From: Fidelibacterota bacterium
Lineage (GTDB): Bacteria; Pseudomonadota; Alphaproteobacteria; Rhodospirillales; Rhodospirillaceae
NCBI GenBank assembly: GCA_947476065.1
Contig: CANJPG010000015.1
Location: 1 to 56,145, forward strand
Direction: 5' to 3'
DNA length: 56,145 nucleotides
In this document: positions 45,612 through 54,801 of the stretch, in pieces
Position numbering within the stretch: position 1 is the first letter of the stretch
How the letters are laid out: the number at the start of each line of letters is the position of its first letter
Made by a program: the position numbers and the translations under genes
Notes under the pieces: model-generated
The model's database searches: none
The model's input: the letters and a program-made list of their open reading frames with translations, nothing else
Told to the model about the DNA's origin: nothing

Positions 45612-48581
45612 ATGACGCAGCATGACGACGCAGTGGCCAACGGCGAAACGCACAACAGCGCGGCGCCGAAAATTACCCTGAAGTCCAACGGACGCGGCGC
45701 GGCGCGCATCAAACGCCCGCCCTTCGGCGTCGGTTCCCGCGCGACTATTCAAACAGCGGCGGATGCCGACGCGGTTGCCGCCCTCGACATTGAAGAAAGT
45801 GGCTTCGCCCGGTGGTGGCGTGAGTCCGGCCAGATTGTCGCCGGCGGCATCGTGCTCTCCGCCGTGTGGTCGCTGGCCTTCTCGGTCTACATAACCGCCG
45901 CCATCGGTTGGCGCCAGTTGTTCACCCTGCTGCCCGACCAGTTCGGCAGCTTCATGGCCACCTTCATGCTGCCAATGGCCTTCCTCTGGCTGGTGGTCGC
46001 CTATCTCGACCGTGGCCGCGAACTACGCCGTGAGAGCGCGGCCCTTCGCCATCACTTGGCCCAGCTGACCTATCCGGCCGAATACGCCGAGGAACAGGTT
46101 TTCTCGATTTCGGAATCGCTCAAAGCTCAGTCGCGCATGCTGATCGACGCCAGCGATGCGGCCGTCAAGAACATGCAGAAGCTGCAGACCGGCTTCCTGC
46201 GCGACACCGAGAAGCTGGCCAGCGTCACGGGCCAACTCGAAGCCGGCGCCGGTTCCGCCGCTGCCGCGGTCACCGACCAGGTGGCCAAGCTGCAGATGGT
46301 CATCGATTCCGCCGCCGACGTGAATCTCAAGATCGAAGACGCCTTGCGCCGCCAGCACGAGTTCGTGCGCACCTCGAGCCAGAAGACGCTTTCCGAGGTC
46401 AACAGCATGGGCCAGACGCTCGTGGGCCACGTCAACACGCTGTCCACTGCCACCGAACGCGCCCGCGGCATGAGCGCCGCCATCGCCCAGCAGCTGGGCG
46501 AGCAAGAAAAGGCGTTGGCTAAGGCTGGCGAGACCGCCAAGGCCTATGCCGCCGAGATGGGCAAGGCTGTTGCCTCCAATGCCGAGCAGGTCGAAGACGC
46601 CGCCAAGCGCGCCGAAGCCACGATCACCGACATGACCGAGCGCCTGTCCAGCCGCGCCCACGGTCTCGAAGCCCTATTCGACAAACAGCGCGCCGAACTC
46701 GCCGCCGCCGGCGACCGCATCGAAGACCAGGCCACCAAGGTCAACATGCGCCTGGGTCAGCAAACCGCCAACCTCGATCAGGTCATGGAACGCGTGCTCA
46801 GCCGCGTGAAGATCGTCGAAGAGGCCCTGGCGATCCAGACCAAGGAACTCAATGCCGCCTCCGACGGCGCCGTTGCCAAGCTGCGTCTCGTCGAAAACAT
46901 GGTCAAGAAGCAGGCCGAAGGTGTCGGCGAAGCCGCCACGCGCGTCGAAACCCGCCTGGCCGCCGCCGCCGATGAATTTGGCCTGCGCTCGCGCCTGGTC
47001 ACCGAGAAATTCGACCGCGCCACCGCCGATCTCGAGAAGGCCTCCAACGTCGCCATCGGCCGCGCCGAAGTCATGGGCACAGTGACAGACACCGTCATCC
47101 AGAAGATCGACACCGTCGGCGTGCGCGTGCGCGAACACGCCGAACAGCTGGCCAATTCCGCCAGCCGCGCCGCCGTCCAGGCCGATACCATCCGCGATAC
47201 CCTGCGCCGCCAGAACGACGAACTGGAAATGGCCGCTAACACGCTCACGACACATGTGAAGCTGTCGGAAACCGCGCTCGCCCAGCAGGCCCGCCAAATG
47301 GGCTCGACCTCCGAACAAGTGCTGGCCCACGTGCGGTCCATGTCCGATATCCTGTCGCAGAATTCGTCCGAGCTCATGCAACTGTCGGCCCGCGTCACCA
47401 AGGAATTGGAATCCATTCGCGAGTCCCTCGAAGCCACCTCGCAGAAGGTCCAGGACACCGTTTCGCATTCCGTTGCGAAGACCAAGGACGTCAGCCGCGA
47501 AATCGGCACCGAAGTCTCGGCCCTGTCCACCGTGGCCGCGCAGGTTTCCAAGGACATGCAGGCCGTTCTGGGTACGCTCGACGAAAGCAAGGATGCGCTG
47601 CGCAGCGCCGCCGATGCCGCCGGCGCCAAGCTCAAGGACGCCTCTATCAGCTTCCACGACCAGGTCGCCTCCATTGACAAGGCCGCCAACCATGCCACCG
47701 AAACCATGGCGGTGGTCGGCGACGGTCTGCGCCAGCGTTCAGCCGCCGTTGCCTCGGCAGCCGACGACGCGCAAGTGCGCCTCAACGGCTTCCGAGATTC
47801 ATTGCAAAAACTCATGCTCGACTTCGAGGACTCCACCAATCGCGGCTCGGCGCAGGTCAGCGTCGCCGGCGAGAAGATGCGCCAGTCCTTGGGCGAGTTC
47901 TCCGATACCTCGGAGAAGATTGCCTCGGGCACGCGCGCCAAGGGCGAGGCCTTCCGTCAGCAGTTGCTCACCCTCGGCAAGTCCGCCGACGAAGCCGTCA
48001 ACCGCGTTGAAGTCGTGCTCAAGACCCTGCGCAAACATGCCGAAAGCCTGGTGGAAGCCAGCAACGGCATCACCGAACAGACGGGCCGCGCCGGCCAGAC
48101 CTTCGCCAAACAGGTGGACAACCTCATGTCTAGCGCCACCAAAGCGGCGGATACGGCCAAGCAGCTGGAAGAGGCCCACGATAAGGCCCACACCGGCAAG
48201 TTCCTCGAAAACACTACCTACGTCATCGAACAGCTGCAGAGCATGGCGGTCGAAATCGCCCGCATCTTCCAGCCGAGCGTCGAAGAAGAGCTGTGGAAGC
48301 GCTACTACAAGGGCGATCAGGGCGTGTTCCTGCGTCACATCACCAAGACGCTCAGCCGCCAGAAGTTCGAAGCCATCCAGCGCAAGTACCAGACCGACGA
48401 GAAGTTCCGCGGCTACGTCATGCGCTATCTGAAGGAATACTCTGCGCTGGTGAAGCACGCCCGCGCCACCGACCGCGCCGAAGTGCTGACCACGACGTTC
48501 TCAACCTCGGACATGGGCAAGCTTTACATGCTGCTGTCCAAGGCGATGGAAGGCGCGGCCATGGAAGGCGCGGCGGAGTAA
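45612..48581 (+). CDS. Giant two-TM coiled-coil protein, candidate polarity/division scaffold
   Basis: 989 residues; GAGGGA before the ATG. A basic, disordered cytoplasmic N-terminus (1-70), two helices (about 73-97 and 112-132), then about 730 residues of Ala/Glu/Lys/Gln-rich heptads interrupted by few prolines, and a conserved-looking globular C-terminus (864-989) with LWKRYYKGDQGVFLRHITKT and STSDMGKLYMLL. The design, two N-terminal helices plus a very long cytoplasmic coiled coil, is that of TipN, the new-pole marker of Caulobacter. Sequence identity cannot be judged here, so the comparison is architectural. Alternatives: a membrane-anchored SMC-like or chemotaxis-like scaffold. Confidence 0.75.
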   Translation: MTQHDDAVANGETHNSAAPKITLKSNGRGAARIKRPPFGVGSRATIQTAADADAVAALDIEESGFARWWRESGQIVAGGIVLSAVWSLAFSVYITAAIGWRQLFTLLPDQFGSFMATFMLPMAFLWLVVAYLDRGRELRRESAALRHHLAQLTYPAEYAEEQVFSISESLKAQSRMLIDASDAAVKNMQKLQTGFLRDTEKLASVTGQLEAGAGSAAAAVTDQVAKLQMVIDSAADVNLKIEDALRRQHEFVRTSSQKTLSEVNSMGQTLVGHVNTLSTATERARGMSAAIAQQLGEQEKALAKAGETAKAYAAEMGKAVASNAEQVEDAAKRAEATITDMTERLSSRAHGLEALFDKQRAELAAAGDRIEDQATKVNMRLGQQTANLDQVMERVLSRVKIVEEALAIQTKELNAASDGAVAKLRLVENMVKKQAEGVGEAATRVETRLAAAADEFGLRSRLVTEKFDRATADLEKASNVAIGRAEVMGTVTDTVIQKIDTVGVRVREHAEQLANSASRAAVQADTIRDTLRRQNDELEMAANTLTTHVKLSETALAQQARQMGSTSEQVLAHVRSMSDILSQNSSELMQLSARVTKELESIRESLEATSQKVQDTVSHSVAKTKDVSREIGTEVSALSTVAAQVSKDMQAVLGTLDESKDALRSAADAAGAKLKDASISFHDQVASIDKAANHATETMAVVGDGLRQRSAAVASAADDAQVRLNGFRDSLQKLMLDFEDSTNRGSAQVSVAGEKMRQSLGEFSDTSEKIASGTRAKGEAFRQQLLTLGKSADEAVNRVEVVLKTLRKHAESLVEASNGITEQTGRAGQTFAKQVDNLMSSATKAADTAKQLEEAHDKAHTGKFLENTTYVIEQLQSMAVEIARIFQPSVEEELWKRYYKGDQGVFLRHITKTLSRQKFEAIQRKYQTDEKFRGYVMRYLKEYSALVKHARATDRAEVLTTTFSTSDMGKLYMLLSKAMEGAAMEGAAE

Positions 48582-48587
48582 GGCTAG

Positions 48588-49553
48588 CTACAGCCAGCCC
48601 GACTTCTTAAAGCGGAAGTAGAGGAATACACAGGCTCCGGCGATGGTGAACAGCGCCATGGGGTAGCCGTAGTACCACTCCAACTCCGGCATATGCTGGA
48701 AATTCATGCCCCAAATGCCGGCGAAGGCCGTTGGCACGGCGAACATGCCGGCCCAGGCGGCCAGTCGCTTGGTGACTTCATTCTCTTCGATGGTGACGAT
48801 GGCCAGGTTCACCTGCATGGCCGAGGCGATGGTATCGCGCAGCGCATCGACCGATGAATTCAGCCGGTACAGGTGATCGTAGACGTCGCGGAAGTATTCC
48901 TGGCTGTTGACGCAGATCTGCGGCACGCGCCCGCCGTACAGCTTGCCGACGGCCTCCATCAGCGGGAACACGGCGTGTTTCATCACCATCACCTGCTGCT
49001 TCAAGGCATAGAGGCGTTCGGTGTTGGCGCGCGCATTGCCCTTCGAGAAAATCTGCTCTTCGATGGCTTCAAGGTCGGATTCCAGCGTGTCGATGATCGG
49101 GAAATAACGGTCGACCACCGCGTCCATCAGGGCGTAGAGCACGAAGCCGGAACCCTGTTTCAAAAGATGCGGCTCGCGCTCGCAACGATCGCGTACACCC
49201 ACAAAATTCCGTTGGCTGCGGTTGCGCACCGAAAGCACATAGTTGGGGCCGACGAAGACGTCGATTTCGCCGACGTTGAGTTCGTGATCGACCATTTCGA
49301 CCAGCTGGATCACGGCAAAAATTGAATCGCCATATTCTTCGAGTTTGGGCCGCTGATGGCCGACGCGCGCGTCCTCGACCGCCAATTCGTGCAGGCTGAA
49401 CTCGATACGCATCTCCTCGAGCTCTTCCGTGCTGGGGTCTTTCAAGGCTACCCAGACAAAGGCGCCGGGCTTGGCCAGGTAATCGCTGATTTCCGGAATC
49501 GGGATATCGGCGAGCTTTTTCCCGTCCTGGTAGGCAATGCAATTGATCAGCAT
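48588..49553 (-). CDS. corA: CorA magnesium/cobalt transporter
   Basis: 321 residues, GGGGAG before the start. Large cytoplasmic N-terminal funnel, then two C-terminal helices with the signature GMN in AGIWGMNFQHMPELEWYYGY, and the basic tail. Forms a pentameric Mg2+ channel. Converges with the coiled-coil gene, with only 6 bp between the stop codons. Typical length. Confidence 0.95.
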   Translation of the reverse strand: MLINCIAYQDGKKLADIPIPEISDYLAKPGAFVWVALKDPSTEELEEMRIEFSLHELAVEDARVGHQRPKLEEYGDSIFAVIQLVEMVDHELNVGEIDVFVGPNYVLSVRNRSQRNFVGVRDRCEREPHLLKQGSGFVLYALMDAVVDRYFPIIDTLESDLEAIEEQIFSKGNARANTERLYALKQQVMVMKHAVFPLMEAVGKLYGGRVPQICVNSQEYFRDVYDHLYRLNSSVDALRDTIASAMQVNLAIVTIEENEVTKRLAAWAGMFAVPTAFAGIWGMNFQHMPELEWYYGYPMALFTIAGACVFLYFRFKKSGWL

Positions 49554-49829
49554 GACGGCTCCCCAATGCTCTTTCTCCGCTGGCTTTGAGGCCAGCGGGT
49601 CGTGCGCAGATTACGGCGGTTCCGCTGTCATGGACCAGCCTCAAAAGGCCCGTGGTAGCGCGGTGTAATGCAAGGTGTCCGTCGGGGCGCAACACCCGGC
49701 GCGAAACGGCCTGCCATTAACCATCGATTCAGCATTGGCGGGCAGTCTTGCAGTCAAAGCCCAAACAAAGACCGTGGCGCCCAGAAGGGAACAAGACCGC
49801 GGCTCCAGAAGAACTCAAGGAGAGAGATC

Positions 49830-50474
49830 GTGACCGCTTCCCAGCCGCGCCCCCGCGTTCCGCCTGAGATCAAACTCGAACTCGGCTCGCGGCAGGACGA
49901 GTTTCTGCCGCGCATTTCAAAGATTGTCAGCAGCGTTACCGTCGAGGCGCAGAAAGCCGGCGATCCCACCATCTGGCTGCAGAATCTGCAAACCCATCTG
50001 AAATCCGGCGACGCCATGGTCGTGCATGCCCGCATGGGCCGCACCCTGGTCGGCTTCCTGGTGCTGGATCCGGGCAAGGGAGCTGCGCCCTTTTCGTGGG
50101 TGGATCAGCGCTTCCGTCACCGCGGGTTGGGAGAGCGCTTCTATTCCTTTGCCTGCATCAACCTCGCGCGGCCGTCGCCGGAGTTCCGCTTTCCCAAGGA
50201 CATGCTGGAAGAATACGGCATGGTGCTGAAGTCCACCGGCGCGCTGCCGAAGCGTCAGGATTCGTTCTACGTCGTGCATGAGACTCAGAACGCCGGCGAT
50301 GCCCAGCAGCTGAAGCAAGCGCCGTCAGACGTTGCGCAGTTCGGCGAAAGCGAGGAGCGCGCGGCTCCGCGCCGTCTTGTGATCGACAATGGGGACTGGG
50401 TAGGTTTGTCCCGCTACGATGCCCGCCGCCTGAAGTTGCGCTTCGCTCGCTTCCCACGGCTTGTGGAGGAGTGA
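49830..50474 (+). CDS. GNAT-like acetyltransferase-fold protein
   Basis: 214 residues from the GTG at 49830, preceded by AAGGAG; an ATG at 49668 lacks one. RTLVGFLVLDPGKGAAPFSW and QRFRHRGLGERF match the GNAT acetyl-CoA pyrophosphate loop (R-x-x-G-x-G/A). The last 50 residues are encoded antisense to the end of the photolyase gene, and their composition (FGESEERAAPRRL...) looks unrelated to a GNAT fold. The true protein may have been shorter and lost its stop codon. Substrate unknown. Confidence 0.6.
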   Translation: MTASQPRPRVPPEIKLELGSRQDEFLPRISKIVSSVTVEAQKAGDPTIWLQNLQTHLKSGDAMVVHARMGRTLVGFLVLDPGKGAAPFSWVDQRFRHRGLGERFYSFACINLARPSPEFRFPKDMLEEYGMVLKSTGALPKRQDSFYVVHETQNAGDAQQLKQAPSDVAQFGESEERAAPRRLVIDNGDWVGLSRYDARRLKLRFARFPRLVEE

Positions 50475-51761
50475 GTCGGGCAGGCCGGCAATTTCCGGCA
50501 CCCAGCGCCGCACATAGGCGCCGTTCTTGTCGAACTTCTCGCCCTGCAGAACCGGATTGAAGACGCGGAAATAGGGTGCGGCATCGGTGCCGCAGCCAGC
50601 CACCCACTGCCAGTTGGCCGCGTTGTTGGCCAGGTCCGCGTCCACCAGCGTATCCCAGAACCAATCCTCGCCAACGCGCCAGGGCAGCAGCAGGTGTTTC
50701 ACCAAAAACGAAGCCACCACCATGCGCACGCGGTTGTGCATCCAGCCGGTATGCCACAGCTCGCGCATGCCGGCGTCGACGATGGGATAGCCCGTGCGCC
50801 CCTGCTGCCAGGCGGTGATGGACCCGGGGTCGCGGCGCCATGGGAAGGCCGAGAATTCGCGGCGCAGCGGCTCTTCCGGCAATTGCGGAAAGTGATAGAG
50901 CAGGTGGGTGCAGAATTCGCGCCAGATGATCTGGCGGACGAAACCGGTGACGCCGGCGCCTTGCTCCCAGGTCCTGGCACGGTGCCAGATCTGATGGGCG
51001 CTGATCTCGCCGAAGGCAAGATGCGGCGATAGCCGCGATGTGCCGACCTCGCCAGGTAAGTCACGGCTTATGAGATAGCTCTCGGCGGTGTTCTCGCGGA
51101 ACTGATCGAGCAGCGCTGCGGCGGCAGTTTCGCCGGGCGTCCAGGCCTTCCGCAGGCCGCCGGCCCAATCGGGCCGGGTCGGCAACAACGTCCAAGTCTG
51201 AAGCGTGTCGCTTGTTAGTGAGCCCGCAAACCCGTTTAAGGCTTTTGGCGCAGCCAAGGGCGTGCGCGGTTGCATCCGCAGGGCATTACGGCAGAACGGG
51301 GTGAACACCTTGAACGGATGCCCGGCCTGGGTCTTCAGTTCCCACGGTTCGAACAGCAGTGTGCCATTAAAGCTCTCGGCCCGTTTGCCGGCCTTCTGCA
51401 AATCGGCCTTGATGATCTTGTCGCGCGCGATAACGGTGGGTTCGTAGCCGCGGTTCCACAGCACACCCTCGGCACCGCTTTCGCGCAGCACCTCATCCAA
51501 CACCTTGGCCGGAGAACCGCGGCGCAGGAGAAGGCGGGCGCCGCACTTGGCCAAGTCCGCCTGCAAGGCGGCCAGCGAATGATGCAGCCACCACCGCGAG
51601 GCGCCGCCCGGCGCCCAGGGGCGTTTTTGGTCGTCCAGGATGAAAAGCGGCACGATGGGACGGCCGCTCTCGGCAGCGGCGTTCAAGGCGGGATTATCCG
51701 CCAGCCGCAAATCTTTGCGGAACCATACAATCAGCGGCGCTTCAGTGGTCGATGTCGGCAA
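50325..51761 (-). CDS. phrB: Deoxyribodipyrimidine photolyase (class I CPD type)
   Basis: 478 residues. N-terminal antenna domain (PLIVWFRKDLRLADNPALNA), linker, and C-terminal FAD-binding domain with TSRLSPHLAFGEIS, RQIIWREFCTHLLYHFPQLP, PIVDAGMRELWHTGWMHNRV and DADLANNAANWQWVAGCGTD, which hold the conserved Trp and FAD-contact residues of CPD photolyases. It repairs UV-made pyrimidine dimers with blue light. Overlaps the GNAT-like gene tail to tail by 150 bp. Confidence 0.95.
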   Translation of the reverse strand: MPTSTTEAPLIVWFRKDLRLADNPALNAAAESGRPIVPLFILDDQKRPWAPGGASRWWLHHSLAALQADLAKCGARLLLRRGSPAKVLDEVLRESGAEGVLWNRGYEPTVIARDKIIKADLQKAGKRAESFNGTLLFEPWELKTQAGHPFKVFTPFCRNALRMQPRTPLAAPKALNGFAGSLTSDTLQTWTLLPTRPDWAGGLRKAWTPGETAAAALLDQFRENTAESYLISRDLPGEVGTSRLSPHLAFGEISAHQIWHRARTWEQGAGVTGFVRQIIWREFCTHLLYHFPQLPEEPLRREFSAFPWRRDPGSITAWQQGRTGYPIVDAGMRELWHTGWMHNRVRMVVASFLVKHLLLPWRVGEDWFWDTLVDADLANNAANWQWVAGCGTDAAPYFRVFNPVLQGEKFDKNGAYVRRWVPEIAGLPDSLLHKPWEASEAQLQAAGIVAGQTYPVPIVDHKTARSRALLAFAELRNV

Positions 51762-51907
51762 AGGCCAGTCCCCAGGTCATTTAGGAGGGCAACTAGGGCA
51801 CAGCCGTGCGGGGCGCTCAACCTGTCATCGTCAACAGGTCGGCTTTCATGCACGTGCTTGCGGGCGAGGTCTTGGGATCCGCAGGTTTAGAGATCGTATG
51901 CGGCTCT

Positions 51908-52348
51908 CTATGCCAGCGTTTCCGTCCCGCTCAAGGCACCGTCATCGTTGGCGGCATCGGCCGCAATATTCTCGGGGCTGGTGAGGTAGTCCACCAGCGT
52001 GCGCCCGCCAGGGCCGGCGGTGCTGCCGCCCAGCAGCAGCGTGGTATCAAGCGAGGCCTGCTGGGTTTGCATCTCCAGCAGAAGCGCGTTGATATTGTCG
52101 GGGCTGAGGGCCGGGTCGATAGGCTCGAAAGCGGCTAAGGGTTCGTCGGCGGCGGGCTGATCATTTATGCCCGGTGCCTTGGGCTGGCCCGGCAGATTCT
52201 GCCCGCTCTCAGCACCCTGGGCAGCCTGCCAAGCCTTGCGGTTTTCCGCATTGCCCTCGGTACGGGCGCGGGCCGATTGCTGGGCCAACAGCTGGATAAG
52301 CTGCGATTCCTGAAGTGAAATCAGGTTATTAACGCTGGACACGGCCAT
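51908..52348 (-). CDS. Hypothetical protein
   Basis: 146 residues from the ATG at 52348 with GGAGG upstream; the frame starts earlier but the ribosome site decides. MAVSSVNNLISLQESQLIQL begins an amphipathic helix, then a Gln/Ala/Pro-rich stretch and ALSPDNINALLLEMQTQQAS near the C-terminus, followed by GGRTLVDYLTSPENIAADAA. No signal peptide or membrane helix. The composition is like small flagellar-assembly or cell-envelope accessory proteins, but no family is recognised. Confidence 0.6.
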   Translation of the reverse strand: MAVSSVNNLISLQESQLIQLLAQQSARARTEGNAENRKAWQAAQGAESGQNLPGQPKAPGINDQPAADEPLAAFEPIDPALSPDNINALLLEMQTQQASLDTTLLLGGSTAGPGGRTLVDYLTSPENIAADAANDDGALSGTETLA

Positions 52349-52499
52349 TCTAACCTCCGCGCTTGTTTCACCGCGTTCCGCCGGGGGTTTCCACCGCCTG
52401 CGGGCGACGCGCATTGCTCCTGCGCATAGAGCTGCAGAAAGCGTGCCAGCCCGGTCGATGGTTGGACCTCGCCGGGCCTCTTAGTTATGGTTGCCCCGT

Positions 52500-53783
52500 A
52501 TGACCGAACCGCAAAGTCTTGATGGCCTCGTTGCCTTGGGCAGTGCCCTGCAGAAACAGGAGAAATACGCCCAGGCCGCAGAGACCTTTGCCGCCGCTCT
52601 CGGGCTGGAACCCGCCAGGACCGACCTCAAGAAGACGCTTTTGCACTGTCTTGAGCTCGACGCTCGTACGTCAGTCCAGCGCGGCGATTTCAGAGCCGCC
52701 GCCGCGGCCTATAGGCAGATCATCGGCATCGTACCGCGCAACGCCGGCATGCGAATGCTGCTGGGCAATGCGCTCTACCGTGCGGGTGACCTCGAAGCGG
52801 CGGAAGCAGCCCTCGCCGCCGCCTTGGAGACCGAGCCCGACAACCTGCAGGCGCTGGCGTCCGCGGCGGTCGTGGCCAAGGCGCTAGGGCGGCCGAGCAT
52901 GACTTTCCTGGCGCGCATCCTCAAAAGCGTCAACGACAATCCCAAATACATAACGATGAAAATGTGGGCGGCGTTGGAGTCCGGCGATCCTGAACGTGCA
53001 TTTTCCTTCGATGTTGAAGGCCTCAATGTCATGCGCTGGCGGGCATTCGACAGTCTCTATCGCCAGCAGGACCTGCAGGCCCGGCTCAAGGCCTTGCCGG
53101 CCCTCGCCGGAACCCTGCCGCATCAGACGCCGAGGCCGCTGCTATACGCCGGCGGCGACGGAAACTATGCCGCGCGTTTTGCGCAAGGCCTGATCGCATC
53201 GGCGCTGGAAAAATGTCCAGGAGCTGATTTCCATTTTCACGTGATGAACCCCGGAGCCTTCCAGCCCAGGGATGCCTTCAAGGATTTCCCCAAAGATCGA
53301 CTGACCTGGACCACCGAGGCGATGGGGCCTGTCGATAAAATTCTGTTCGCGCCGCGCCGCTGGCTGCGGCTCGCGCAAATTCAATATCACGTCGAACGCA
53401 CGATCATTTTGGTAGATACCGACAGCATCATAAACGGCGACATTACTAAGGCCTTGCCGGATGATTTCGATATCGTACTTTACGACCGCTCGGATGATCC
53501 GTGGCTTCACCAGACCATCAACGGAGCCTTCCTGGCGGTTGCGCCGACGGGGCGCGATTTCACCGACTTTCTCGCCGCCTACATCCTGCATTTCGAGGAG
53601 GCAGGCATTCCGAAGTGGTTTGACGACCAGTTCAATATGGTGTCCGCGCGGGCGTGGTTTACGCGCAAGGTGCCCAGCCTCAGGATAAGGTATTGCTCGC
53701 GGCATATGATGGACTGGTCCGGCTCGCAGCGGCCGGAAAGCTTGATATGGCACGCCAAGGGACATCTCAAAGAAAAGACCTAG
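52500..53783 (+). CDS. TPR-glycosyltransferase-like fusion protein
   Basis: 427 residues. Residues 1-140 are tetratricopeptide-type helices (YAQAAETFAAALGLEPARTD, LEAAEAALAAALETEPDNLQ). The rest is a GT-A-like domain with the metal site VDTDSIINGD at 305-314 (DxD Asp306/Asp308) and the segment NGAFLAVAPTGRDFTDFLAA, as in GT8-type transferases. Probable cytoplasmic enzyme adding sugar to a protein or envelope component; TPRs may bind the protein acceptor. No ribosome site is evident before the ATG at 52500. Confidence 0.75.
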   Translation: MTEPQSLDGLVALGSALQKQEKYAQAAETFAAALGLEPARTDLKKTLLHCLELDARTSVQRGDFRAAAAAYRQIIGIVPRNAGMRMLLGNALYRAGDLEAAEAALAAALETEPDNLQALASAAVVAKALGRPSMTFLARILKSVNDNPKYITMKMWAALESGDPERAFSFDVEGLNVMRWRAFDSLYRQQDLQARLKALPALAGTLPHQTPRPLLYAGGDGNYAARFAQGLIASALEKCPGADFHFHVMNPGAFQPRDAFKDFPKDRLTWTTEAMGPVDKILFAPRRWLRLAQIQYHVERTIILVDTDSIINGDITKALPDDFDIVLYDRSDDPWLHQTINGAFLAVAPTGRDFTDFLAAYILHFEEAGIPKWFDDQFNMVSARAWFTRKVPSLRIRYCSRHMMDWSGSQRPESLIWHAKGHLKEKT

Positions 53784-54057
53784 GGCACAAACCAGAATTC
53801 TGGGCGTTACGCTTTCACACCCTCGAAAGTGAGAATAGTGATGGTATGCCCCACCCCCCTAGAACGGTCCGCCTCGACAACCTGCATTCTGCACCGCGCG
53901 ACCTGCCGCCTGCGCGACCTCGTCAAGCGCCTGCGCAGGCGCCGCCGTCTGGGAGCACGGGCCGTGCGAAGCCTGAAACACGCTTTTTAGGCGGCCTGGC
54001 GAACTTTTTCGGCCTGAGCCCGTTACTGATAGGCAACGAAATGTAGGAGCCCGACTC

Positions 54058-54171
54058 ATGATGCTCTACGTCGCGTCCACAAGCTGGGCTTTGACCTGGC
54101 TCGCCGTTTCATTTGTCGCCACCGCCGGTCTTCTAACCTATTGCGTGGCCTATCTGAATAAAGGCGACTAA
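54058..54171 (+). CDS. 37-residue single-helix membrane protein
   Basis: MMLYVASTSWALTWLAVSFV then ATAGLLTYCVAYLNKGD. One strongly hydrophobic helix (residues 8-32) with a short charged end. AGGAG sits 8 nt before the ATG at 54058 (a second ATG follows at 54061). It is like the 35-residue protein at 3115 in size and plan. It ends just before the b561 gene stop; a role beside the cytochromes is possible but not shown. Confidence 0.5.
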   Translation: MMLYVASTSWALTWLAVSFVATAGLLTYCVAYLNKGD

Positions 54172-54198
54172 CGCCCGCAATTCCCTAGCAGGCTATCC

Positions 54199-54753
54199 TC
54201 ACGAGCGCTGCGGCCACATCCGCGCCAGAATCCGGTCTTTCACGACGTACTGGTGGTAAAGCGCGGCACCCACGTGCAAAGCCAGCAGCACATACAGTAA
54301 GTACTGCCCATTGTCGTGCAGGCTCTGGGACGTCGCGGAGAGCGAGCGGCTGAGGGGCACTAATCGCGGCAGATCAAAAAGCCCCAAGATAGTGATAGCC
54401 CGTCCGCGGGCGGCCAGCCCGATGTAACCGGTAACCGGCAGCGCAAACAGCAGCAGGTACAGTAACCCATGTGTAACTGAGGCCGCGATGATTTGCAGGC
54501 GCGGTGCGGGCAGGGGCGCCGGCACGGCATGGGTCAGACGCCAGACGGCTCGGAAAATCGCCAAAAGCAAAACCACCGTGCCGATCGATTGATGCACGGC
54601 GAGCATGGATTGAGTAACCTCCGGCGTATCGGCGGCGCCTGAAATCAACCCAAAGGCCACGCCGGTGACAATGCCCGCCGCAATCAGCCAGTGCAGGGCT
54701 ATGGCGACCGACCCAAATCGGTCGATAGGAAAGTTCTCTGTTGCGGGCTGCAT
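54199..54753 (-). CDS. Cytochrome b561-type membrane protein
   Basis: 184 residues, four helices. RFGSVAIALHWLIAAGIVTG, LAVHQSIGTVVLLLAIFRAV, ASVTHGLLYLLLFALPVTGY and QYLLYVLLALHVGAALYHQY carry the paired haem-ligating histidines of bacterial b561 proteins. It moves electrons from quinol across the inner membrane, probably to a periplasmic cytochrome. Divergent, 48 bp from the cytochrome c gene at 54802, the likely partner. Confidence 0.92.
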   Translation of the reverse strand: MQPATENFPIDRFGSVAIALHWLIAAGIVTGVAFGLISGAADTPEVTQSMLAVHQSIGTVVLLLAIFRAVWRLTHAVPAPLPAPRLQIIAASVTHGLLYLLLFALPVTGYIGLAARGRAITILGLFDLPRLVPLSRSLSATSQSLHDNGQYLLYVLLALHVGAALYHQYVVKDRILARMWPQRS

Positions 54754-54801
54754 GCTAAAATGTCCCCATTGGGTTGGGACGGTAATCGTGGAGCAAACAA
54801 G

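Noticed and set aside
53841-53990. 49-residue Arg-rich mini-ORF
   Set aside because: Only a weak ribosome site and no resemblance to known small proteins; the region between 53784 and 54057 is better called non-coding.
53654-54046. 130-residue plus-strand frame
   Set aside because: Its first third overlaps the glycosyltransferase gene out of frame and no motif or ribosome site supports it.
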